Shown here: positions 12,062-19,439 of the stretch, one piece after another
Layout: each line of letters starts with the position of its first letter
How positions within the stretch are numbered: position 1 is the stretch's first letter
From: a virus
Strand: one strand, 5' to 3'
IMG/VR virus record: IMGVR_UViG_3300046385_000033
Span: 1-22,113 of that record
Length of the DNA stretch: 22,113 nt
The notes under the pieces: generated by a model
Told to the model about the DNA's origin: nothing
Seen by the model: only the letters and a program-made list of their open reading frames with translations
Database searches by the model: none
Translations under genes and position numbers: made by a program

Positions 12062-12336
12062 TACACATCGAAGATTATGAGCACGAGGCTCAGAAAGATT
12101 TAGTATATTTACAAGAAGAAATGCATGCATTTTATCACTCATTAAATGATCCTGGTAAGGCTCAAATTGAAGTTTTTATGAGCGATAAAATCAATCTTAA
12201 TGATCTAGAAATTCTACAAGAGAAAGCTAGAATCAATGTTTGTATTCCTGAAAGTTTAATTGCTAAAATAGATAAAAGAATAATTAGAAATTATGAACGT
12301 AAAATTAACACTTTATCATTTCAAAGAACTTCTTAA
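12058..12336 (+). CDS. Hypothetical helical protein (92 aa)
   Basis: Starts in an ATGA overlap. The chain is helical and charged (H-E-A-Q-K-D-L-V-Y-L-Q-E-E-M), with a middle segment (K-I-N-L-N-D-L-E-I-L-Q-E-K-A) and a basic end (K-I-D-K-R-I-I-R-N-Y-E-R-K). No membrane part and no named motif. Its 3' end overlaps the next gene by 44 nt, unusually long for this window. Confidence 0.65.
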   Translation: MIHIEDYEHEAQKDLVYLQEEMHAFYHSLNDPGKAQIEVFMSDKINLNDLEILQEKARINVCIPESLIAKIDKRIIRNYERKINTLSFQRTS

Positions 12337-12919
12337 ATCTGGATTCACTCTTGACATGGTCTTTCTCCTCAAACTAGTGGAGGAAGGCCATGATATTAAA
12401 GAGTTGTCTAAAGGTGATGCTAAGCTTGAAATCATATGTCAAGGTGTTTATCGTAAAGGACTGGTATCAGGAGAGAATAAACTAACACTTACAGGTAAGA
12501 ATGTATTGAAGTTTCTCAAAGAAGAAGCACCCACTGAAAAGATCATTAAGAACAAGCCTGTAAGCGAAGACTTTGATAGATGGTGGAAAGCTTATCCAGG
12601 TACTGATACATTTAAACATGCAGGTAAGACGTTCTCAGGTACAAGAGCTTTACGTAGAGATATAGAAAACTGTAAGCTTAAGTTCAATGCTATTTTATCA
12701 GAAGGAGAGTATACAGCTGATGATCTAATAGGAGCATTAGAGTTTGATATCTTACAGAAGAAAGAGAACTCTGTAAAGAACAACAGTAACAAGCTTAAAT
12801 ACATGCAGAACAGTTTGACATATCTCACACAACGTAGCTTTGAACCATTCATTGAGTTGGTTAGAGAAGGTATTACAATTAAAGAATCAACTAAACCAGT
12901 AGGAGGGACAAATATATGA
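12293..12919 (+). CDS. Candidate helicase-loader or replication accessory protein (208 aa)
   Basis: Immediately precedes, and overlaps by 4 nt, the DnaB-type helicase gene. Residues 1-80 look like a small winged-helix fold (F-L-L-K-L-V-E-E-G-H-D-I; G-L-V-S-G; L-T-L-T-G-K-N-V-L-K-F-L). After a linker comes a second domain with F-D-R-W-W-K-A-Y-P, T-R-A-L-R-R-D-I-E-N-C-K and L-K-Y-M-Q-N-S-L-T-Y-L. That two-domain layout and position fit a primosome accessory factor or helicase loader, but I see no ATPase motif. The role is inferred from context. Confidence 0.7.
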   Translation: MNVKLTLYHFKELLKSGFTLDMVFLLKLVEEGHDIKELSKGDAKLEIICQGVYRKGLVSGENKLTLTGKNVLKFLKEEAPTEKIIKNKPVSEDFDRWWKAYPGTDTFKHAGKTFSGTRALRRDIENCKLKFNAILSEGEYTADDLIGALEFDILQKKENSVKNNSNKLKYMQNSLTYLTQRSFEPFIELVREGITIKESTKPVGGTNI

Positions 12920-13980
12920 GTTTTCAAGATTTGGCAAAAGAAGTTCAGAATGGACTTGATGGTAGGAACAATGGTATTCCTATGGGATTTGATAGACTCA
13001 ATAGATACATTGGTATCCGTAAGTCTATGTACACATTGGTGGGTGGCTTAACTGGTTCAGGTAAGACAAGTTTCATTGATGATGCGTATGTTCTCAATCC
13101 ATTTGATTGGTATATCTCTAAGGCTAATAATACAGACATTAAGCTGAAGATTATATATAGATCCATGGAGCGTAGTAGAACATATAAGTTTGCAAAGTGG
13201 GTGAGTAGAAAGATCTTTATGGATCATGGTATGATTATATCTGTACCTAAACTATTGGGCTGGCAAAAGGAGAAGATGACTCATGATGAGCACGATCTAT
13301 TCTTAACATATGAATCATATGTTGACAGGATGAAAGATGTTATTACAATCATTGATGGTCCAGAGAACCCAGTGGGTATAGCTAAACAGCTCAAAGAGCA
13401 TGCAGAAGAGAATGGTGTGATACGTGAGATAGACAAATACAATAGAGTGTATGAACCTAATGATAGTAATACTATCACTATTGTTGTTATCGATCACATT
13501 GGTTTGTTAAAGACTACTAAAGACTATCCTACAAAGAAAGCGTCCATCGACAAGATGTCTGATGAGCTGAGATATGCTCGTGACTTCTTTGGATATACGC
13601 CTGTTGTTGTCAGTCAGTTTAATCGTGATATCTCTAGCCCTATGAGGATTAAGAATGGTGATGTAGAACCGCAGCTAGAAGACTTTGCTGATAGTTCAAG
13701 CACACAGAACGATGCTGATGTTGTAGTGGCATTATTTGATCCTATGAGATATAAAGTGGAAGACCCTAGTGGTTATCAACTAGATAAGCTTAAAGATGAA
13801 TATGGCGCTAAGTATTTTAGATCATTACGACTAATTAAAAATAGTTATGGTGAAGACGATGTTAGAATCGGTCTAGGTTTCTTAGGTCAGATAGGTATGT
13901 TCAAAGAACTACCACGTCTTAAAGAGATGACAGAGTCCGATTATCAATCAGTAGTAAATAAAACTTATTTCTTATCATGA
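12916..13980 (+). CDS. DnaB-type replicative helicase (RecA-fold domain only)
   Basis: Hexameric helicase that unwinds the replication fork, using ATP. Motifs seen: Walker A G44-L-T-G-S-G-K50-T51, the S-M-E85-R-S segment matching the catalytic Glu region of DnaB, Walker B I-V-V-I-D193-H, and the V-V-V-S-Q234-F-N-R sensor-like motif. At 354 residues it lacks the N-terminal primase-interaction domain of bacterial DnaB, as in many phage versions. Linked by ATGA-type overlaps to the candidate accessory protein upstream and the SF2 helicase downstream, so the three are co-translated. Confidence 0.9.
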   Translation: MSFQDLAKEVQNGLDGRNNGIPMGFDRLNRYIGIRKSMYTLVGGLTGSGKTSFIDDAYVLNPFDWYISKANNTDIKLKIIYRSMERSRTYKFAKWVSRKIFMDHGMIISVPKLLGWQKEKMTHDEHDLFLTYESYVDRMKDVITIIDGPENPVGIAKQLKEHAEENGVIREIDKYNRVYEPNDSNTITIVVIDHIGLLKTTKDYPTKKASIDKMSDELRYARDFFGYTPVVVSQFNRDISSPMRIKNGDVEPQLEDFADSSSTQNDADVVVALFDPMRYKVEDPSGYQLDKLKDEYGAKYFRSLRLIKNSYGEDDVRIGLGFLGQIGMFKELPRLKEMTESDYQSVVNKTYFLS

Positions 13981-15062
13981 GTTTAAGAAACCAGAGACAA
14001 AAGGAGTTTGCACAGGTGTGGATGGAAAAGAAATGGGGTATCCTCAATCTATGTCCTAGATTTGGTAAAATCTATACAACCATTAACATCTTGGAACAAA
14101 TGCCTAAAGATATATCTATCTTGATAGCTTATCCAGATGCTAAGATCAAAGACTCTTGGGAACAAGATTTTGAAACAAGAGGGTATAAGAATTCTAACAT
14201 CACTTATACAACACATCTATCTATGCACAAACATATTGCAAACAAATATGATATAGTGATTATAGATGAGATACATTTGTTATCTGATGCACAGCTGGAT
14301 GCTGCGTATGATTTAACATTGTTTAATAATCAAGTGTTAGGATTGACAGGTACGCTGTCCTCATGGACAGAAGCAGAACTACATCAAAGACTAGATTTAC
14401 CAGTGTTAGCTCATTATCCTATTGAACAAGCTATTGAAGAAGGAGTTATTGTTGATTATAAAATCACAGTGATTAAGACTCCTCTAGATAACAAGATAGT
14501 TCAAACCATTAAGGGTAAAGCTAGAACTGAGAAGAAGCACTTTGATGCATGTTCATGGGTAATTGATCAACTAGAACGTGAAGGCAAGAACACAATGATG
14601 TTACGTCTGAAACGTATGAGGATTATTCAATCATCTATAGCCAAGGTTAGATTAACCAAAGCTATTTTAGATAAGTATAAGGACGAACGTGTTCTTGTAT
14701 TTTGTGGTACTACTGATAGTGCAGACAGTCTAGGTATTCCATCACACCACAGCAAATCGCCCGACAAAGAGGGCTTCAAAAAGTTTGCTGAAGGAGAAGG
14801 TAATCACATGGCTGTTGTAAAGATTGGTAATACAGGTGTTACATACAAACCATTAAACAAAGTGATAATTAACTATTTCGATAGTAATGCAGAGAACTTG
14901 GCACAAAAGATAAATAGATGTATGGCTATGGAGTATAATAATCCAGATAAGAAAGCTGTTATATACATACTGTCCACTGATGAATCTGTAGAGGAAAAAT
15001 GGTTAAATAAGGCGTTGGAATTCTTCGATAGAGACAAAATCAATGTTGTAAATGTCACATAA
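13977..15062 (+). CDS. Small SF2 helicase with altered Walker A
   Basis: A compact (361 aa) superfamily 2 helicase or translocase. Motif I reads C-P-R-F-G30-K31-I32, with Ile where the Mg-binding Thr/Ser is normal. Motif II is D97-E-I-H100, motif III T124-G-T126, and the C-terminal half has L-V-F-C-G (motif IV), K-I-G-N-T-G-V-T-Y-K (motif V) and Q-K-I-N-R-C (motif VI). All other motifs are intact, so some ATPase function may remain. It sits between DnaB and Sak4 genes; a role in fork remodelling or recombination is likely. Confidence 0.87.
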   Translation: MSLRNQRQKEFAQVWMEKKWGILNLCPRFGKIYTTINILEQMPKDISILIAYPDAKIKDSWEQDFETRGYKNSNITYTTHLSMHKHIANKYDIVIIDEIHLLSDAQLDAAYDLTLFNNQVLGLTGTLSSWTEAELHQRLDLPVLAHYPIEQAIEEGVIVDYKITVIKTPLDNKIVQTIKGKARTEKKHFDACSWVIDQLEREGKNTMMLRLKRMRIIQSSIAKVRLTKAILDKYKDERVLVFCGTTDSADSLGIPSHHSKSPDKEGFKKFAEGEGNHMAVVKIGNTGVTYKPLNKVIINYFDSNAENLAQKINRCMAMEYNNPDKKAVIYILSTDESVEEKWLNKALEFFDRDKINVVNVT

Positions 15063-15105
15063 AATCCGTAAATTAGAGTATTAAATAACAACTAAATATT
15101 ATAAC

Positions 15106-15777
15106 ATGGCAAGCAAATTGATTGGGATCGTAGGGTCCACTGGAACAGGTAAATCAACGTCAGTAAAACACCTAAATCCAGAAGAAACGTACATCATTAA
15201 TGTAGCAAAGAAAGAGTTACCATTCAAAGGAGCTGAGTCTTTGTACAACGCTGAAAAGAAAAACTACAAAGAGTTAGATGACGCAGTCGAGATCACTCGA
15301 TTGTTGCATGTAATCTCTGAGAAAGCACCACACATTAAGAACATTGTGATTGAGGATTCAAACTACATCATGGGTTTTAACATTGTGTCACGAGCTACAG
15401 AAGTTGGCTTCACTAAATTTAGCATTATGGCTAGAGATATGGTGGCTTTATTTCAAGAAGCTCGTAAATTGCGTGAAGATTTGAAAGTGTTCTATTTCAC
15501 ACATCCAGAAACTATTGAAGAAGGTGGTGAAGTAACAGGATACAAGATCAAGACAGCAGGTAAGTTGATCGATAACCAAATTGTATTAGAGGGCTTATTG
15601 ACTATTTGTCTTTACACATTTGTAGAGGAGAATAAAGATGGCACTTGTACGTATAACTTTGTAACCAATAGGTTTAAGAAGTTTCCTGCAAAGAGTCCTG
15701 ATGGAATGTTTACTAACATCAAGATTCCTAATAACTTACAAACAGTAGTAGACACAATTGACGAGTATTACAAATAA
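15106..15777 (+). CDS. Sak4-like RecA-fold ATPase (single-strand annealing/recombination)
   Basis: Residues 10-18 form a perfect Walker A (G-S-T-G-T-G-K16-S-T). Walker B is I-V-I-E83-D84-S. A later F-Y-F-T-H-P-E segment is the sensor-like strand. Size (223 aa), motif order and position next to the SSB gene fit the Sak4 group of phage ATPases, which work with SSB in single-strand annealing. It starts after a 43-nt AT-rich leader, the first real gap in this operon, perhaps marking separate translation. An unspecific AAA ATPase is the alternative label. Confidence 0.82.
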   Translation: MASKLIGIVGSTGTGKSTSVKHLNPEETYIINVAKKELPFKGAESLYNAEKKNYKELDDAVEITRLLHVISEKAPHIKNIVIEDSNYIMGFNIVSRATEVGFTKFSIMARDMVALFQEARKLREDLKVFYFTHPETIEEGGEVTGYKIKTAGKLIDNQIVLEGLLTICLYTFVEENKDGTCTYNFVTNRFKKFPAKSPDGMFTNIKIPNNLQTVVDTIDEYYK

Positions 15778-15803
15778 TTTTTAACAAATAAACACTAGAA
15801 ATC

Positions 15804-16667
15804 ATGGCCATTGGAGGACAGAAAAGAGAAGTAACAACAACAAAAGAATTCACAAAGAAAGTAGGAATCTTTGAAGCAGACGTAATTGCTATCAACCCAA
15901 CAGCAGAAGAGTATAAAGATATACTTGGACGTGAGCTTAAGGAAGACAGCAAGGCTACAGAATATCTTTATGAGAAAGATGGTGTAGCAAAAGTGCGTGT
16001 TGACATCTGGTTAAAAGATGTTAAGAGTGATTTCATTGATAAGGTAACATTCTTCTTGGAAGACACAAAGCGTGTTAACAAGGATGGTACAAAGAAACAA
16101 TATGTTAATAATATCGGTATGTGTAGCTGGGCTACTAGTGAGGACAATCTTCCTACCTGGTTTGCTAAGCGTGACTATCGTGTAGCATATACAGGTGAGG
16201 AGGAGTTAATCACATTCTTCCGTACTTGGTTAGGTAACTTAGATTTCTCTAAAGATGACTGCGAAGTAACTTTGGATTGGAAAAAGGTTATCGCTGGTAA
16301 CTTGAAAGAATGGAAAGATGAGATTGGTGGTGAGTGGTGTGCTAGCGTTGGTGTCTTGGCTACAGTTAAAACTGTGGAGAAAGAAGAAGGACCAGTGTCT
16401 TATCAGAACATTTACAACAAAGCATTCTTCCCAGGTTATTCTATCAAGAAGATGCGCTTAGTTAACTATAACGATGCTGCTGTAATCAGAGGAGTTTCAT
16501 TCAAGAAGTCTAAAGAGTTACAACAACACGAACGTTTTGTTCTTAATGTAACAGGAGAGTACGGATGTAAAGATTACTATACATTCAAAGATCTTCAAGA
16601 TTATGATTCTACATCTAACTTAGTAGAAACTGATAAAGTAATTTCTACAGAAGGAGCAGATTATTAA
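15804..16667 (+). CDS. Probable single-stranded DNA-binding protein (287 aa)
   Basis: Lies between Sak4 and primase genes, just before a terminator. The chain is beta-rich with aromatic and basic residues (V-D-I-W-L-K-D-V; W-F-A-K-R-D-Y-R-V-A-Y) and ends in an acidic tail rich in Asp, Glu, Ser and Thr, closing G-A-D-Y. SSBs of phages usually carry such acidic tails to contact polymerase, helicase and primase. I see no direct motif proof, so the call rests on size, tail and neighbours. The start sits in the motif ACTAGAAATCATG, shared with the rIIA-like gene, in a 26-nt leader. Confidence 0.65.
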   Translation: MAIGGQKREVTTTKEFTKKVGIFEADVIAINPTAEEYKDILGRELKEDSKATEYLYEKDGVAKVRVDIWLKDVKSDFIDKVTFFLEDTKRVNKDGTKKQYVNNIGMCSWATSEDNLPTWFAKRDYRVAYTGEEELITFFRTWLGNLDFSKDDCEVTLDWKKVIAGNLKEWKDEIGGEWCASVGVLATVKTVEKEEGPVSYQNIYNKAFFPGYSIKKMRLVNYNDAAVIRGVSFKKSKELQQHERFVLNVTGEYGCKDYYTFKDLQDYDSTSNLVETDKVISTEGADY

Positions 16668-16700
16668 GATTGTACCATAATTTGTTTTAGTGAAACCAGA

Positions 16701-16735
16701 AAAGCCCAGTCTATCTTAGATTGGGCTTTCTTATT
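16701..16735 (+). terminator. Terminator between SSB and primase operons
   Basis: AAAGCCCAGTCTA (16701-16713) pairs with TAGATTGGGCTTT (16717-16729), 13 bp with one G-T wobble, around a TCT loop, followed by CTTATTAT. It ends the run that began at 9341. Confidence 0.85.
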
Positions 16736-16752
16736 ATCTAAAAACTACCAAA

Positions 16753-17766
16753 ATGGCAATTAACGGAATGAAGCGTCCCTCTATTATCACTCCAGAGAAG
16801 GTGCTTGACAAAGTGAGTGAGTATGATGTTTTTAGATATTATATGCCTAATACTGATTGGGTGCCTAATGTTATAACCTTTTCTCCATTTCGAAACGAGA
16901 ACAATCCATCTTTCATGATTGGTAACAAGCAAGGAAGATTGACCTTTATTGATTTTGCAGACACTAGTAAACGAGGATCATGTTTTGATTTTGTTAGAAT
17001 GTTATTTAATCTCAGAGATTTAAGACAGACACTAGAAATTATCGATAGAGATCTTGGACTGGGCTTTTCTAAAACCACAAATACAGAAGAGTATAAGCGT
17101 ATCATTACAGAATATAAACAACCTGTAAAGATGGCTAAGACTTATTCTAATATCCAGGTAGTAGTAAAGAAGTTTACAAAGGAAGAGTTGGCGTATTGGG
17201 CTCAGTATCATCTAGACATAGAAGATCTAAAAGCTAACAATGTCTATAGTGTGTCTAAGGTATTTCTAAACAAGCAGCTGTTTCCAGCAGGTATAGATGA
17301 GCTTAGATTTGGTTATCTATATGATGACAAGTGGAAGATATATCGTCCACATGCTAAAGACAAAAGGAACAAGTGGGTACCAAATAATGTACCCATTACT
17401 GCAATGGATGGTAAAGATGACATCAAACTATGTGATGTAGCATTTATCAACAAATCAAAGAAAGACTACATGGTCATGAAGAAACTATTCCCGTGCAGCT
17501 GTGCTGTACAGAATGAGGGCATAGGTTGTTTCTCTCCTGAGAACGTTGAGTATATCAAGAGTAATTCTGCTAGTCAGATTCTCAGTTTTGATAGCGATGT
17601 AACAGGCGTAGAGAATTCACAACAGATCACACAGATGTTTGGATTTGATTATTGTAATGTGCCCAGGAAGTATTTATCTGAGGGCATTAAGGATTGGGCT
17701 GATTTAGCAAAAGCTCATGGTATGCAAGCAATAGAGGATTATCTTAAAGAGAAAGAATTAATATGA
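16753..17766 (+). CDS. DnaG-type primase with a zinc-less N-terminal domain
   Basis: Makes RNA primers for lagging-strand synthesis. The N-terminal domain keeps the CHC2-like frame S44-P-F-R-N-E-N-N-P-S-F and F-I-D-F-A-D ... S-C-F-D-F-V, but the Cys/His zinc ligands of DnaG are replaced (Ser44, Arg47, no CxxC pair). The TOPRIM part is at about 228-290, with S-K-K-D-Y-M-V-M and the metal-binding F-D280-S-D282-V-T-G. At 337 aa it is shorter than DnaG and lacks a clear C-terminal helicase-binding domain. Headed by an AAAAACTA leader and coupled by ATGA to a micro-gene. Confidence 0.85.
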   Translation: MAINGMKRPSIITPEKVLDKVSEYDVFRYYMPNTDWVPNVITFSPFRNENNPSFMIGNKQGRLTFIDFADTSKRGSCFDFVRMLFNLRDLRQTLEIIDRDLGLGFSKTTNTEEYKRIITEYKQPVKMAKTYSNIQVVVKKFTKEELAYWAQYHLDIEDLKANNVYSVSKVFLNKQLFPAGIDELRFGYLYDDKWKIYRPHAKDKRNKWVPNNVPITAMDGKDDIKLCDVAFINKSKKDYMVMKKLFPCSCAVQNEGIGCFSPENVEYIKSNSASQILSFDSDVTGVENSQQITQMFGFDYCNVPRKYLSEGIKDWADLAKAHGMQAIEDYLKEKELI

Positions 17767-17936
17767 ATATTGAACAATTAGCAGTAGCGCTGGAAGATCT
17801 TGTGTATGAGATACAACAAGAGACAGAATGGTTAGAGACTACAGAAGGAGACTCTATTGAATGCATAGGCATTGAGAACCTAGAAGGAATATTATCATCA
17901 TTTTTTGGAATTAAAATCAAACTATCACAATCATGA
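17763..17936 (+). CDS. Small acidic protein between primase and DUF932 genes (57 aa)
   Basis: This frame starts in the ATGA that ends the primase gene and overlaps the next start by 4 nt, so it fills the gap exactly. The product is M-N-I-E-Q-L-A-V-A-L-E-D-L-V-Y-E-I followed by an acidic segment and a hydrophobic end (I-L-S-S-F-F-G-I-K-I-K-L). The helix-then-strand layout is consistent with a small folded protein. Coupling to the primase suggests co-expression; function unknown. Confidence 0.68.
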   Translation: MNIEQLAVALEDLVYEIQQETEWLETTEGDSIECIGIENLEGILSSFFGIKIKLSQS

Positions 17937-18715
17937 AAAGACCAGTTTATAACACAACATTACAAGACTTGGTAGCTGTAAAGTTACCAGAGCAGACTAA
18001 GCGTTACAAGCCAGTTAGTCACGGACAGTTAATTGACACCACCTTAAACAGTATAGAGAAGTCAGGCTTTAAGCTTGACAAACAAGCTTATACTTGGGCA
18101 GGTGAAGGTCAAGTTGCTACTGGTAAGTATACCATTAGTAACGTTGCAGACAGTGAGATGCAGATCCAGATTGCATGGCAGAATAGCTACAACAAGCAAG
18201 TGAGCTTGAAGTTTGCTATTGGTATCCATGTATTCATTTGTGCTAACGGTATGGTTAATGGTGACATGGGTACATTCAAGCGCAAGCATGTGGGTGATAT
18301 CCAAGAATTCACACCACAGTCTATCACTGAGTACATCAAGAGTGCAGGTGATTCATTCCGTGAGATGCAGATTCAACGTGAGTTGATGAAGCAGGTAGAG
18401 CTTACCAAAAGACAGCAAGGTGAATTGATTGGACGTATGATTGTAGAAGAAGGATTTATTAGCTCTAGTGAGTTAAATATCATTCGTAAGGAACTACAGC
18501 ATCCTACACACAATTATGGCGCTGAGAGCAGTTTATGGGAGTTATACCAGCACACTACATTCTCTTTGAAGGAGACACATCCTACCAATTGGATGACAGA
18601 TCACATGAGTGCTCACAGTTTCTTTGTCAATGCTCAAGGTGAGCTTATTACACAGAGAAAACCTGCAATCATTAGTGCACCACAATTAACTCAACAATTA
18701 GAATTATCATTATGA
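17933..18715 (+). CDS. DUF932-like phage protein (260 aa)
   Basis: The core F-A-I-G-I-H-V-F-I-C-A-N-G-M-V-N-G (about 94-110) matches the hallmark of the DUF932 family of phage and plasmid proteins (a Gly/Ile-rich strand followed by C-x-N-G-M/L-V). The C-terminal half is helical with L-W-E-L-Y-Q-H and W-M-T-D-H. Family function is not established; members are found near replication and recombination genes, as here, between primase and UDG. It overlaps both neighbours by 4 nt. Confidence 0.7.
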   Translation: MKRPVYNTTLQDLVAVKLPEQTKRYKPVSHGQLIDTTLNSIEKSGFKLDKQAYTWAGEGQVATGKYTISNVADSEMQIQIAWQNSYNKQVSLKFAIGIHVFICANGMVNGDMGTFKRKHVGDIQEFTPQSITEYIKSAGDSFREMQIQRELMKQVELTKRQQGELIGRMIVEEGFISSSELNIIRKELQHPTHNYGAESSLWELYQHTTFSLKETHPTNWMTDHMSAHSFFVNAQGELITQRKPAIISAPQLTQQLELSL

Positions 18716-19428
18716 TTTGGGACAATTTCAAAGACATGTTTCATGAGAGTTGGCATGACAAGATGAGACCATTCATTGAAAGCGAGGAGTGCGATAAGAT
18801 CTATGCACATTTAAAATCAGAGAGTAAAAGGGGCAAGATGATTGTCCCTTTCTCTCATGATGTGTTTAGATGCTTTAAAGAAACACCCCTTAATGAAGTG
18901 AAGGTTATCATTGTAGGCATGTGTCCTTATCATGTACTAAGGAGTGGAGTTCCAGTAGCCGACGGTCTACTGATGGGCTGTAGCACAACAGGTGCATTAC
19001 AGCCAAGCTTGGAGCAGTTTTATGGTGGTATAGAAAGAGAATTGTACAATGGGTTTGCTCTTGATAGAGCTAAGGATCCAGATGTCAGCTATCTAGCACA
19101 CCAGGGAGTGCTCATGTATAATGCAGCGTTAACAACAGAAATCAATAAAGCAGGAGCTCATTTAGAATTATGGGATTCATTTAATGATTATCTATTCACT
19201 AACATATTTGCATTTTCAGGAATTCCTACAATATTCTTAGGTAAAGAAGCATCAAAGGTTAGAAAGTATCTAACAGGATTTGATTGGCAGTTTCCAATTA
19301 GTCATCCAGCTTCAGCTTCTTATAGGAATGGTGATTGGAGTACAGAGGGAGTATTTACAAAAGTTAACATGCTAATCAAGGAGAACAACGGTTACACTAT
19401 TGATTGGCTAAAGAAAATAGACATTTAA
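18712..19428 (+). CDS. Uracil-DNA glycosylase family protein, catalytic Asp replaced by Cys
   Basis: Family 1 UDG by overall layout and length (238 aa, E. coli Ung 229). Conserved elements: T-P-L-N-E-V-K-V-I-I-V-G before motif 1, V-A-D-G-L-L-M-G-C-S (uracil pocket), Q-G-V-L-M-Y-N137-A-A-L-T-T-E, S-H198-P-A-S-A-S (DNA intercalation loop) and a closing I-D-W. Motif 1, normally G-Q-D-P-Y-H, is G-M-C71-P-Y-H74 here, so the water-activating Asp is missing. It may be a weak or inactive glycosylase kept for DNA or polymerase binding, like poxvirus D4 in its processivity role, or may use other chemistry. Coupled upstream to DUF932. Confidence 0.88.
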   Translation: MIWDNFKDMFHESWHDKMRPFIESEECDKIYAHLKSESKRGKMIVPFSHDVFRCFKETPLNEVKVIIVGMCPYHVLRSGVPVADGLLMGCSTTGALQPSLEQFYGGIERELYNGFALDRAKDPDVSYLAHQGVLMYNAALTTEINKAGAHLELWDSFNDYLFTNIFAFSGIPTIFLGKEASKVRKYLTGFDWQFPISHPASASYRNGDWSTEGVFTKVNMLIKENNGYTIDWLKKIDI

Positions 19429-19439
19429 AACTAGAAATC

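Noticed and set aside
16669-16690. TACCATAATTTG as a Bacteroidota promoter for the primase operon
   Set aside because: The -7 box is one base short of TANNTTTG, and no TTTG lies at the right distance upstream.
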